DNA from: Amycolatopsis echigonensis
GTDB taxonomy: Bacteria; Actinomycetota; Actinomycetes; Mycobacteriales; Pseudonocardiaceae
DNA length: 36,970 nucleotides
Direction: 5' to 3'
Assembly: GCF_014174495.1 (NCBI RefSeq)
Contig: NZ_JACJHR010000084.1
Span: 1 to 36,970 of the forward strand
Position numbers and translations under genes: made by a program. This document shows positions 1-6,916 of the stretch, piece by piece. The notes below the pieces were generated by a model. It saw only the letters and a program-made list of their open reading frames with translations, searched no databases and was not told the origin of the DNA. Position 1 is the first letter of the stretch. Each line of letters opens with the position of its first letter.

Positions 1-335
1 CGACCCCGCTTCTGTGGAAGATGGACCGGCATTGGCGGGAGTTCCGCGAGGCGTACCCGTGGCTACGGCGCAAGCCCTCGGAAGTGGTCGCTGAGCGCGT
101 CCGCTTCACGACGCAGCCATTGGAGAATCCCACTCCCGCTCGCGATCTGGTGGACATCATCGAGTTCACCGGCATCGATCAGCTGTTCATGTTCTCGTCG
201 GATTACCCGCACCACGACACCGACGAGCCCGACTGGGTGCTCGGCCACCTTCCGCCGCGGCTGCGTGAGCGCATCATGGGCGCGAACGCGCTGGACTTCT
301 ACGGACTGAACCCCGGCCGTTCCGACCAGCAGTAA
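1..335 (+). CDS. Amidohydrolase family protein, C-terminal part (5' end outside window)
   Basis: The reading frame is open from the first bases of the window to a TAA at 333-335, so this is the last ~110 residues of a longer protein. It contains FSSDYPHHD, the C-terminal motif of the amidohydrolase-2 superfamily (PF04909), in which the Asp of the SSDYPH segment is a metal ligand or catalytic residue. After it comes the usual closing helix (LRERIMGANALDFYGL). Family members are TIM-barrel hydrolases or decarboxylases, often acting on carboxylated rings. The substrate cannot be told from this fragment. A strong hairpin follows directly, so this is the last gene of an incoming operon. Confidence 0.85.
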   Translation, partial: TPLLWKMDRHWREFREAYPWLRRKPSEVVAERVRFTTQPLENPTPARDLVDIIEFTGIDQLFMFSSDYPHHDTDEPDWVLGHLPPRLRERIMGANALDFYGLNPGRSDQQ

Positions 336-338
336 CTG

Positions 339-382
339 CGACGATGGGCATCCGCGGCATTGGCCGCGGATGCCCATCGTCG
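339..382 (+). terminator. Perfect 20-bp hairpin after the amidohydrolase
   Basis: The arms 339-358 and 363-382 are exact reverse complements around a 4-nt loop (ATTG). The left arm begins 3 nt after the stop codon. There is no T-tract, as is common for actinobacterial terminators. Because the stem is symmetric it could act on both strands. Confidence 0.8.
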
Positions 383-857
383 TGCGCGCTGGTTTGCTTC
401 TTTCGGTTGCCTGCTGGGGCTTGGTGGTCCGCCGGACGCTGCGGCTGTCCGGCTCTCGCTAGTTTTCGCTGCCTCAGTGGAAGGCGGGAGCCGGGGCGGC
501 GTCAAGGTGCATTGTTTTCCTCGAATAGTCACTCACCGTCGGTCCCGGCAAGATCAGTCGAGGTATCTGCCAGTCTTCTTGACAGTGGCATTCCAGATTG
601 GCAAAGAGCGGCCGCAAAGGCCGCGCGTCGCGCGCGGGTGCGAGGCGGGCTGCCCTGGCTGTGAGCGTCGGGGAAGCGACGTCTATGGGACCTTGTCAAG
701 AGGTCAGCTGGCTGTCTTGGACGCGTGCGAGATCTGGGATGGTTGCTGGAGGCGGCAGAGACGGACCAGACGTCCATTTACCCGGCTGCTGGGCAAGACC
801 GGGCGCACGGCAGGCGGTTGACGTGCCGACATCGGCCTGGCCTGAGAGTGTTCATGC
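383..857. other. Gene-poor stretch
   Basis: Several open frames exist here on both strands, but they overlap, are rich in Arg/Ala/Gly/Pro, have no ribosome binding sites and resemble no family I know. A lone TTGACA at 579-584 has no acceptable -10 box 16-18 nt downstream. I see no gene or repeat. Confidence 0.5.
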
Positions 858-896
858 GAAGGGCGGCCACCGGATGGATTCCGGCGGCCGCCCTTC
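858..896 (-). terminator. Hairpin downstream of the leftward NTF2-like gene
   Basis: The 11-nt arms 858-868 and 886-896 (GAAGGGCGGCC and its complement) pair exactly. After one mismatch, an inner CCGG/CCGG continues the stem around a 7-nt loop. It lies 22 nt past the stop of the 918-1409 gene. Confidence 0.65.
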
Positions 897-917
897 AAGA
901 TGCGCGAGGCTTACCCG

Positions 918-1409
918 TCAACTGCCGATGTAGGAAACCGAGATGAGCGGAGTGTTCTCGCGGTCGAGCGGACCCACTCCGGGGATGTCCATGAGGTCCT
1001 CGCCGAGCGCCTTTCGGACCAGCCGCACGAACCCCGGTGAACCGTAGGAGTACTCGCCTTTGATCTTGACCGGGTCTGTTTCGAACTTCGCCACAGTCAG
1101 GATCGAGTGCTTCCGGATGACTCCGTCATCCTCCTCGATGCCGAAGATCGACTCACCCCACAGGGTGTTCTCCCCGAAGCCGAACATCCGCCGCCCGCCG
1201 TTGAGCATCTTCGGGATGACGCCCTTGAACATGCGCAGGTACACCTCGCGTACCGCGTCCCGTCCGACCACTTGCAGGTCCATGCACGGCCACTCGAAAA
1301 CCGGATCGTCGGCGACAGTGTCCATCGTCGTATCGATGTCGCCGCGGAACTCCGCCTCGGCATGCACGTTGAAGTGTGCGAGCATCTGCTCCGGTGTCAA
1401 CGAGGTCAT
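918..1409 (-). CDS. NTF2-like / SnoaL-like domain protein
   Basis: A 163-residue protein with the size and pattern of the NTF2-like fold. It has an N-terminal helix pair (MLAHFNVHAEAEFRGDID, then DDPVFEWP), followed by the strand-rich half that forms the cone-shaped pocket. Relatives include SnoaL-type cyclases, ketosteroid isomerase, limonene-epoxide hydrolase and many polyketide or xenobiotic catabolism proteins. No catalytic set is clear enough to choose among these activities. The ATG follows GGGAGAG at good distance. A textbook promoter lies just upstream (1442-1470, minus strand), and the gene is divergent from the MHS transporter. The function is probably a small-molecule isomerase, hydratase or binding role. 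Confidence 0.75.
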   Translation of the reverse strand: MTSLTPEQMLAHFNVHAEAEFRGDIDTTMDTVADDPVFEWPCMDLQVVGRDAVREVYLRMFKGVIPKMLNGGRRMFGFGENTLWGESIFGIEEDDGVIRKHSILTVAKFETDPVKIKGEYSYGSPGFVRLVRKALGEDLMDIPGVGPLDRENTPLISVSYIGS

Positions 1410-1441
1410 GGCAACTCTCCCATCGCGAAGTCTAGAGCTTG

Positions 1442-1470
1442 AAGTTAGAACGGTCGCTCGGTATTGTCAA
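1442..1470 (-). promoter_or_regulatory. Sigma70-type promoter with embedded GAACG-type operator
   Basis: On the minus strand, TTGACA (1470-1465) and TAACTT (1447-1442) are separated by exactly 17 nt. The spacer holds GAGCGACCGTTC (1459-1448), an imperfect match to GAACG-NN-CGTTC. The same arrangement occurs at 7908-7936. It would drive the 918-1409 gene and be blocked by a TetR-type repressor. Confidence 0.65.
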
Positions 1471-1554
1471 ACTGCTCGGACGTGCCAGAGCGAGAGGCCG
1501 GCGTGCTTCGGCGGCAGCGAGGCGCTTTCGGTGTGTCGCCGGGGATCGAATCCG

Positions 1555-1572
1555 GAACGTCGCGATTCGTTC
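1555..1572. promoter_or_regulatory. Inverted repeat GAACG-N8-CGTTC, copy 1
   Basis: GAACG at 1555-1559 and CGTTC at 1568-1572 are perfect 5-bp arms around 8 nt, in the 333-bp divergent intergenic region upstream of the MHS transporter. A second copy with identical geometry starts 108 bp downstream. Candidate operator. Confidence 0.45.
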
Positions 1573-1662
1573 GGTCCCCTGCCCGACGGCTGATGCCGTT
1601 GGCGCGCGCGGCCCTGGCGGCTGCGGGCAGGGTTCTACCTGAGGGTCTCGATTGGGAAGTTC

Positions 1663-1680
1663 GAACGCCGGGAATCGTTC
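1663..1680. promoter_or_regulatory. Inverted repeat GAACG-N8-CGTTC, copy 2
   Basis: GAACG at 1663-1667 and CGTTC at 1676-1680, again with 8 nt between, 62 bp before the transporter start codon. Two copies with the same half-sites and spacing in one intergenic region are unlikely to be accidental. Candidate operator. Confidence 0.45.
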
Positions 1681-1742
1681 CGCGGGATCCCGGTGCGCCA
1701 GGCAAGGCCCGGAACGCGGAACGGGAAAGGTGCGGCAAAGCG

Positions 1743-3098
1743 ATGATGGAGCGGGTTCCTCCGGTCGAGGAAGCGTCCGACCGAACGGCCGAGGTTGTCG
1801 AGCAGGAAGCGCGGCGCCGGGTGCAACGCCGGCGGGTCCTTGTCTCGAGCATGCTGGGCAACGTTGTCGAGTACTACGATTTTGCGATCTACTCGACCGC
1901 CGCGAGCCTCGTCTTCGGCAAAGTGTTCTTTCCTGCGTCGAACCCGGTCGCGGGAACCTTGAGTTCTTTTGCCACGCTCGCTGTCGGATACTTCGCTCGA
2001 CCGCTCGGCGGCATTCTGTTCGGTCATGTCGGTGACCGGGTGGGCCGGAAGACCGCGTTGCTGATCACGCTCATCGCGATGGCGGGTGCGACCTTGCTCA
2101 TCGGAGCATTGCCCGGGTACGCGCAGATCGGCATTTGGGCACCGATTCTGTTGGTGGTGCTGCGGGTCATCCAAGGACTGGCGGTCGGCGGCGAGTGGGG
2201 CGGCTCCGTGGTCATGAACGTCGAGCATGCTAAGGCGGGGCAGCGCGGTCTGATGGGCAGCCTCACCCAGTCAGGCGGGGCTCTAGCGCTGCTTGTCTCG
2301 TTCGGGGCGTTCAATCTGCTCGAAGGGCTCGATGATCGCGCTTTTCTCGCTTGGGGTTGGCGAATTCCCTTCCTGGCCACTGTCGTGATGCTTGGCGTGG
2401 GGCTTTACCTGCGTTTCAAGGTGGAGGAAAGTCCCGTTCTGGAAAGCGCTCGTACCGCGGCGACACCGCAGCCGGCCAAGGCTCCGCTGTGGGACGCGGT
2501 GCGTGATCGGCCCGGTTCCCTGCTGATCGCAATTGGTCTCGGGCTTGGCCCCTTCGGGGCGTATGCTGTCCTCACTACCTTCTCGATCTCATACGGCACC
2601 GAGAAACTCGGCATCCACCGTGGGGTCATGATCGACGCGCTGATGATCTCCTCTGCGGGGCTGGCCCTCGGGATTCCGTTGTTTGCCGCACTTTCCGACC
2701 GCATTGGGCGAAAACCGATCTTCGTTGTCGCGATCACGCTGATGATCTGCAACTCCTTCGTCGTATTCCCGTTGTTCGAGACGCGGCGGACGCCCGTGAT
2801 CATTCTTGCTTTCGTCGTGAGCGTCTCGGTCCTGCACGCTGCCAGCATTGGACTGCTGTCAGCGATTCTGCCGGAACTGTTCCCGACCAGGTACCGTTAC
2901 ACGGCGGTCTCGGTCGCCTACCAAGTCACTTCCGCTGTTAGCGGCGGCCTCACGCCGTTGCTCGCCACGGTGTTCGCGCGTCCAGGGGGACCGGGGATTA
3001 CTGCGGTGTCCGTCATGCTCGCGGTGCTGTGCGCAGTCAGTGCCGGATGTTCCCTGACGCTCCGCGAGACCAGAAATGTCGATCTTGCCCATGCTTGA
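1743..3098 (+). CDS. MFS transporter, metabolite:H+ symporter (MHS) family
   Basis: A 451-residue inner-membrane protein with about 12 hydrophobic segments. The MHS hallmarks are clear: GNVVEYYDFAIYSTAA in TM1, GHVGDRVGRKTAL in the TM2-TM3 loop (MFS motif A), RVIQGLAVGGEWGGSV in TM4-5, and LRFKVEESPVLE at the central loop. This family imports carboxylates, betaines, shikimate and aromatic acids with protons. The frame is open upstream to 1464, but that part is Arg-rich and lacks family similarity. I start at the ATG at 1743, preceded by GGGAAAGG. It probably brings in the substrate of the adjacent catabolic genes. A second MHS gene lies at 9197. Confidence 0.88.
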   Translation: MMERVPPVEEASDRTAEVVEQEARRRVQRRRVLVSSMLGNVVEYYDFAIYSTAASLVFGKVFFPASNPVAGTLSSFATLAVGYFARPLGGILFGHVGDRVGRKTALLITLIAMAGATLLIGALPGYAQIGIWAPILLVVLRVIQGLAVGGEWGGSVVMNVEHAKAGQRGLMGSLTQSGGALALLVSFGAFNLLEGLDDRAFLAWGWRIPFLATVVMLGVGLYLRFKVEESPVLESARTAATPQPAKAPLWDAVRDRPGSLLIAIGLGLGPFGAYAVLTTFSISYGTEKLGIHRGVMIDALMISSAGLALGIPLFAALSDRIGRKPIFVVAITLMICNSFVVFPLFETRRTPVIILAFVVSVSVLHAASIGLLSAILPELFPTRYRYTAVSVAYQVTSAVSGGLTPLLATVFARPGGPGITAVSVMLAVLCAVSAGCSLTLRETRNVDLAHA

Positions 3099-3178
3099 GC
3101 CGGTATCGCCACCGAAGAGTGGTTTTCGAGTTGGTTCGGCGCGGTATCACTTCCAGGAAAATTCAAGGAGGCAGAGAG

Positions 3179-3376
3179 ATGTCTGAGGGTGACGTTGGCC
3201 CCGCCGGCTCCGGACAAGAGGAGCGGCTGGTGCCGCGCAGTCTGCGGTGTCCCTGCGGCGAATACATCCAAGCCTCGGACAGCAGTGCGCTGATCACTCG
3301 AGTCAGAGCACATCTCGCGGCGTCGCATCCCGGCCGGGAGTACTCCGACGACGAGATCCTGTTCATGGCCATCTGA
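3179..3376 (+). CDS. Small Cys/His protein, DUF1059-like
   Basis: A 65-residue protein whose ATG follows AAGGAGG with ideal spacing, so it is very likely translated. The core RCPCGEYIQASD followed by a helix with RAHLAASHP resembles DUF1059-type small proteins (CPCG, then a helix ending H-x4-H). This suggests a zinc knuckle from the two Cys and two His. Function is unknown. Such genes often sit inside aromatic, terpenoid or steroid catabolic clusters. The longer frame to 3029 overlaps the transporter end and is not needed. It follows the MHS transporter by 80 bp and may be co-transcribed with it. Confidence 0.75.
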   Translation: MSEGDVGPAGSGQEERLVPRSLRCPCGEYIQASDSSALITRVRAHLAASHPGREYSDDEILFMAI

Positions 3377-3401
3377 ACGCTTGCTGGCGGATCGGTCCTC
3401 G

Positions 3402-3415
3402 CTCACCGCGGTGAG
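3402..3415. promoter_or_regulatory. Perfect 14-bp palindrome
   Basis: CTCACCGCGGTGAG is fully self-complementary with no spacer and lies 26 nt after the small Cys/His gene. A hairpin without a loop is unlikely, so a dimeric regulator site is more plausible than a terminator. No other copy was seen. Confidence 0.3.
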
Positions 3416-3464
3416 ATCGAAATACGATTGAGCCAAGTCGTTTCCGTAGCGGCCGGAATGTGCT

Positions 3465-3519
3465 TATAGTGCGCCGCACACTGACGATTCTTGAGATCAA
3501 ATACTTCGAACGAACTTTC
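3465..3519 (+). promoter_or_regulatory. Putative promoter/operator region of the SDR-APH-SDR operon
   Basis: TATAGT at 3465-3470 is a good -10, with only a weak -35 (TTCCGT, 3442-3447) 17 nt upstream. Downstream, GAACGAACTTTC (3508-3519) matches the degenerate GAACG-NN-CGTTC operator also seen in the promoters at 1448-1459 and 7919-7930. The next gene starts at 3588. Confidence 0.4.
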
Positions 3520-3587
3520 TAGACGCTAGTGATTTCCAGACTGCGTAACGAAACAACCAACTGCCGACGGCATGCGGAGGAATCGCG

Positions 3588-4325
3588 ATGATCGCAAAAC
3601 AGGATCCCGGGGCCGTCGCGTTGGTCACCGGCGGCACCGGAGGCGTCGGTGCCGCCGTCGTGCAACGCTTGGTGGAAGACGGCTATCGCGTACTCGCGGT
3701 GAGCCGCAGCGCCGAAGTCCGTGATGACGGTCCCGTCAGCTACCGCCCGATCGATGTCCGCGAACGGAAATCCGTCGACGCGGCGGTCGAGGCGGCATGC
3801 GGGCTCGGCCCGCTCCGCGCGGTCGTTACCTGTCATGGGGTCGTGTTCAAAACCCCGCCTGAGACGATGAGTGAAGAGGACCTTGTGACGACGCTCGACA
3901 TCAACCTGGCCGGCACTGCGCGCGTCTGCCGGGCGGCGGCGTCCCGGATCCGGGACCATGGCGCAATCGTCACCGTGAGCAGTGTGGGCGGTTCGCGTGG
4001 CTGGTCGTCGGACGGCATCGCCTACGGGGCGTCGAAGGCCGGTATCGAAGCGCTGACCCGCTACTACGCCGTCGCTTTGGCACCCCGATCGGTCCGGGTC
4101 AACGCCGTGGTTCCGGGTCCGCTCGAACATCCGATGGCGGGGACCGGCACCGAGGTTCGCGAGGCGCTCGGCGACTTCGACGCTGCGATCAAGGCCCTGA
4201 TTCCGCTCGGCCGCCCCCTGAATTTGCGGGAGGTGGCCGACACCGTCGGGTTTCTGGCGTCGTCCCAGGCATCCGGTATCACCGGAGCCGCTGTGCCCGT
4301 CGAAGGCGGTTTGCTCGCCAAGTGA
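3588..4325 (+). CDS. SDR-family NAD(P)-dependent oxidoreductase
   Basis: A 245-residue classical short-chain dehydrogenase. TGGTGGVG near residue 15 is the nucleotide-binding TGxxxGxG. VSSVGG carries the catalytic Ser, YGASK is the YxxxK pair, and VNAVVPGPL is the usual PG segment after it. The NNAG motif is replaced by TCHGV, a departure that may affect active-site order. The ATG follows GGAGGAA. The closest general type is the FabG-like 3-oxoacyl reductase / hydroxyacid dehydrogenase group. It is the first gene of a probable operon with the phosphotransferase (4446) and the mycofactocin-type SDR (5533). Substrate is unknown. Confidence 0.88.
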   Translation: MIAKQDPGAVALVTGGTGGVGAAVVQRLVEDGYRVLAVSRSAEVRDDGPVSYRPIDVRERKSVDAAVEAACGLGPLRAVVTCHGVVFKTPPETMSEEDLVTTLDINLAGTARVCRAAASRIRDHGAIVTVSSVGGSRGWSSDGIAYGASKAGIEALTRYYAVALAPRSVRVNAVVPGPLEHPMAGTGTEVREALGDFDAAIKALIPLGRPLNLREVADTVGFLASSQASGITGAAVPVEGGLLAK

Positions 4326-4445
4326 ATTTGCCCGTTGCGCGTGAGTGAATCCGCCCAGACCGCCAACCCTGCCGCAGCTCGCGGTCGCCGACGTGGAATG
4401 GGTCCGGCGGCGGCTCATGGACCCCGCTGCTTGAGGAGATGCCGA

Positions 4446-5465
4446 ATGAGCAAGCAAGACTTACCCGGGCTGGATTTAGGCCGGCTGCGCACCTACCTGG
4501 ACGAACGGCTACCGGGCTTGGTCACGGGAGACCTGACTGGCGAGGTGGTGGAAGGTGGCCGGTCCAATCTGACTTACGTCGTCGGCGACGGTGTGTCCAG
4601 ATGGGTCGTGCGCCGTCCGCCGCTCGGCCACGTGTTGCCTACCGCGCACGACATGGCGCGCGAGCACCGGGTGCTCACTGCGCTCCGAGGCACGCCGGTA
4701 CCGGTGCCCTCGACGATCGCTCTATGCGAGGACATCGAGGTGACCGGTGCGCCGTTCTACGTGATGGCGTTCGTCGAGGGCAGGTCCTTTCGTGCAGCGG
4801 ATGAGCTCACCGCATTGGGTGTGCCTCGCACCGTCCACATTGGAAACGAGTTGGTCGACACACTGGGCGCACTGCACGCGGTTGACCCGGAAGCAGTGGG
4901 ACTGGCCGACTTTGGCCGGCCAGAGGGATACCTGGAGCGACAGGTGCGACGGTGGAAGAAGCAGCTCGACTCCTCACGCAGCCGTGACCTCGAAGGCATT
5001 GATCTCCTTCACGACGATCTGGCCGCGGCGCTGCCTGTTTCGGGCGCGCCGACGCTCGTGCACGGCGACTACCGGCTGGACAACGTACTTGTCGACGAGA
5101 ATGACCGCGTCGTCGCGGTTCTAGACTGGGAGATGGCCACCCTTGGCGACCCCTTGACTGACGTCGCGCTGATGATCGCGTACGCCGAAGCGGGAAGGCT
5201 CGGCCTCGAGGTCGTCCCCGACGTCAGCGCCGCCCCTGGCTACCCGTGCGCGAATGACGTGGTCGCGCGCTACGCCCTGTCGAGTAAACGCGACACGTCG
5301 GCGCTGAACTGGTACGTCGGGTTCGCGTTCTTCAAGCTAGCGGTGATCCTTGAGGGGATCTTTTGTCGCTACAGCCAGGGCAAGACCGTCGGCCCGGGCT
5401 TTGAATCGGTCGGTTCCTCTGTGGAACCGCTCGTCCGGCTCGGCAACGACATCCTCAAAAGGTAG
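4446..5465 (+). CDS. APH-family phosphotransferase (ACAD10/11-like)
   Basis: A 339-residue kinase-fold protein of the aminoglycoside-phosphotransferase/choline-kinase type. Brenner's motif HGDYRLDN carries the catalytic Asp, and VLDWEMATLGDPLTD is the metal-binding Asp segment. An N-terminal lobe with GGRSNLTY replaces the P-loop. This subgroup (PF01636, TIGR-like 'phosphotransferase family protein') is usually found beside acyl-CoA dehydrogenases or SDRs rather than with resistance genes. Characterised members phosphorylate hydroxyacyl-CoAs in 4-hydroxyacid degradation (ACAD10/11, LvaA). A similar role here is inference. The start at 4446 has GAGGAG 7 nt upstream. The frame is open back to 4335 but that part is not family-like. 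Confidence 0.85.
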   Translation: MSKQDLPGLDLGRLRTYLDERLPGLVTGDLTGEVVEGGRSNLTYVVGDGVSRWVVRRPPLGHVLPTAHDMAREHRVLTALRGTPVPVPSTIALCEDIEVTGAPFYVMAFVEGRSFRAADELTALGVPRTVHIGNELVDTLGALHAVDPEAVGLADFGRPEGYLERQVRRWKKQLDSSRSRDLEGIDLLHDDLAAALPVSGAPTLVHGDYRLDNVLVDENDRVVAVLDWEMATLGDPLTDVALMIAYAEAGRLGLEVVPDVSAAPGYPCANDVVARYALSSKRDTSALNWYVGFAFFKLAVILEGIFCRYSQGKTVGPGFESVGSSVEPLVRLGNDILKR

Positions 5466-5532
5466 GGAACATCCCAGAACATCAAATCGATGCGCGTCCA
5501 TTAAGGGCAGCCGAGCGATGGAGGAGAGTCTG

Positions 5533-6378
5533 GTGGACTTGCTCAAGGACAAGGTCGCGGTGGTCAGCGGTGCCGCGCGCGGACAGGGACGCAGTCATGC
5601 GATCCGGCTTGCCGAAGAAGGTGCCGACATCGTCGCGCTGGACCTCTGTTCGGATATCGCCTCGGTCCCGTATCCATTGGCAACCGGTGCGGATTTGGCG
5701 GAAACGACGGCACGGATCGAGAGGCTCGGCAGGCGAGTCGTCGCGATCGAGGCGGATGTCCGCGACCACGCCTCGGTGACCGCCGCCGTGGACCGTGGCG
5801 TGCAGGAGCTGGGCAGGCTCGACATCGTCGTCGCAAACGCGGGCATCGTGTCCTACGCCGTCGTCTCCGAGGTGAGCGTTGACATGTGGCAGGACATGAT
5901 CGCCACCAACCTCACGGGAGTCTGGAACCTCTGCCAGGCGTCGACCCGGCATCTGGTCGACGGCGGGCGCGGTGGCGCGATGGTGCTGACCAGTTCGAGT
6001 GCGGCTCATGTCGGCGTCGCGCACCTGGCGCACTATTCTGCCGCTAAAGCCGGCGTGGTCGGACTGATGCAGTCTCTCGCCGTCGAGCTCGCGCCACACC
6101 GCATCAGGGTTAACACAGTGCACCCGACAGCAGTGAACACCCCGATGCTGCAGAACGAGGTCACCTATCGCCTGTTCGCCCCGGGGTTGACAGCGGCTGT
6201 CGACCCGGTGAGCCCGCCAGAAGAGGTCGCGGGACCGCTGCGTTCATTGAACTCCTTGCCGGTACCGTGGATCGAGGCATCGGACGTGAGCGAGGCCGTG
6301 CTGTACCTGGCTTCGGACCGTGGGCGGTACGTCACGGGCACCCAGCTCAGGGTCGATGCCGGCTCCGCCGTGCGCTAG
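5533..6378 (+). CDS. Mycofactocin-coupled SDR family oxidoreductase
   Basis: About 281 residues. The beginning KDKVAVVSGAARGQGRSHA, a long insert with YPLATGADLAETT after the first beta-alpha-beta unit, and VHPTAVNTPML near the end are the signature of the mycofactocin-associated SDR subfamily (TIGR03971 type). In these enzymes NAD is held tightly and mycofactocin re-oxidises it. SSSAAH and YSAAK give the catalytic Ser, Tyr and Lys. Relatives include carveol and other alcohol dehydrogenases. Two starts are possible: ATG 5518 with a modest AGGG, or GTG 5533 with an ideal GGAGGAG at 5520-5526. I prefer the GTG. It is the last gene of the 3588-6378 operon. Implied role: oxidation of a secondary alcohol. 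Confidence 0.85.
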   Translation: MDLLKDKVAVVSGAARGQGRSHAIRLAEEGADIVALDLCSDIASVPYPLATGADLAETTARIERLGRRVVAIEADVRDHASVTAAVDRGVQELGRLDIVVANAGIVSYAVVSEVSVDMWQDMIATNLTGVWNLCQASTRHLVDGGRGGAMVLTSSSAAHVGVAHLAHYSAAKAGVVGLMQSLAVELAPHRIRVNTVHPTAVNTPMLQNEVTYRLFAPGLTAAVDPVSPPEEVAGPLRSLNSLPVPWIEASDVSEAVLYLASDRGRYVTGTQLRVDAGSAVR

Positions 6379-6479
6379 GAAGATGACGAAGCTCCGGTCA
6401 ACGGGTGTACTGCTTGGGAAGATCGGTTGCGGTGGCCCGCCGCGGGGCGGGTGCGGTCGCGTCGTGCTTTGTCGATGAT

Positions 6480-6506
6480 GAGGTCGCTGTAGGCGTTAGC
6501 GACCTC
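6480..6506 (+). terminator. Hairpin downstream of the SDR-APH-SDR operon
   Basis: GAGGTCGCT (6480-6488) pairs exactly with AGCGACCTC (6498-6506) around a 9-nt loop. The outer bases can add one wobble and one A-T pair. It lies about 100 nt after the SDR stop, with no T-tract. Confidence 0.45.
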
Positions 6507-6916
6507 GTATGCGGTTCGGGGTCAACGGGGACCTCTTACGATCGGGGTCGTACTGCAGCGGTCGCCTTTATGCAGGCCGGCCCGCGGAGGCTATACGTGT
6601 CCGCGTTGTGGTCGTGAGGCTTCGTCGGTACCTCAGGCTGGTTGTGCGGCTATCGATGGTGGCCTAAACTTAGAGCAGTCGTACGGTTTCAGATTCGATA
6701 CTCGGTTTAGCGGAGGCGAGGCTCTGCCGCGGGCTGACCAGCGATCGATGTGAGCACCCGCACGCTGCGTGGACAGAGTGCAGCGCAGGTCGAGCATGCT
6801 CGGGACCTGAAGCAGGCGGGCGACCGGCCGCGAGACGATCGAGTCGGAGTCCGCCTCGCGGCCTTTCGTCGAGCGTTGGCGTGTCTCGTGTCCGAAAACG
6901 AGAAAGGGAAGCCAGG
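6507..6916. other. Non-coding stretch upstream of the quinone oxidoreductase
   Basis: About 400 bp with no convincing gene. The short plus-strand frame at 6405-6617 lacks a ribosome binding site and family resemblance. A minus-strand stretch around 6440-6510 reads protein-like for ~35 residues but meets a stop just upstream and has no start. The region must contain the promoter of the 6917 gene, but I cannot point to convincing boxes. Confidence 0.4.

Noticed and set aside
579..607. TTGACA possible promoter at 579
   Set aside because: No -10 box at 16-18 nt spacing and no plus-strand gene follows.
299..946. Several overlapping frames of 60-150 codons in both directions
   Set aside because: No ribosome binding sites, no family resemblance, unstable composition; treated as non-coding.
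4335..4445. Upstream in-frame extension of the phosphotransferase
   Set aside because: Arg/Pro/Ala-rich, not family-like, and the ATG at 4446 has a clear GAGGAG at correct distance.
6405..6617. 70-codon plus-strand frame after the mycofactocin-type SDR, and a protein-like minus-strand stretch around 6440-6510
   Set aside because: The first has no Shine-Dalgarno and contains the 6480-6506 hairpin. The second lacks a start and is stopped just upstream. A mobile-element remnant was considered but no transposase motif was found.
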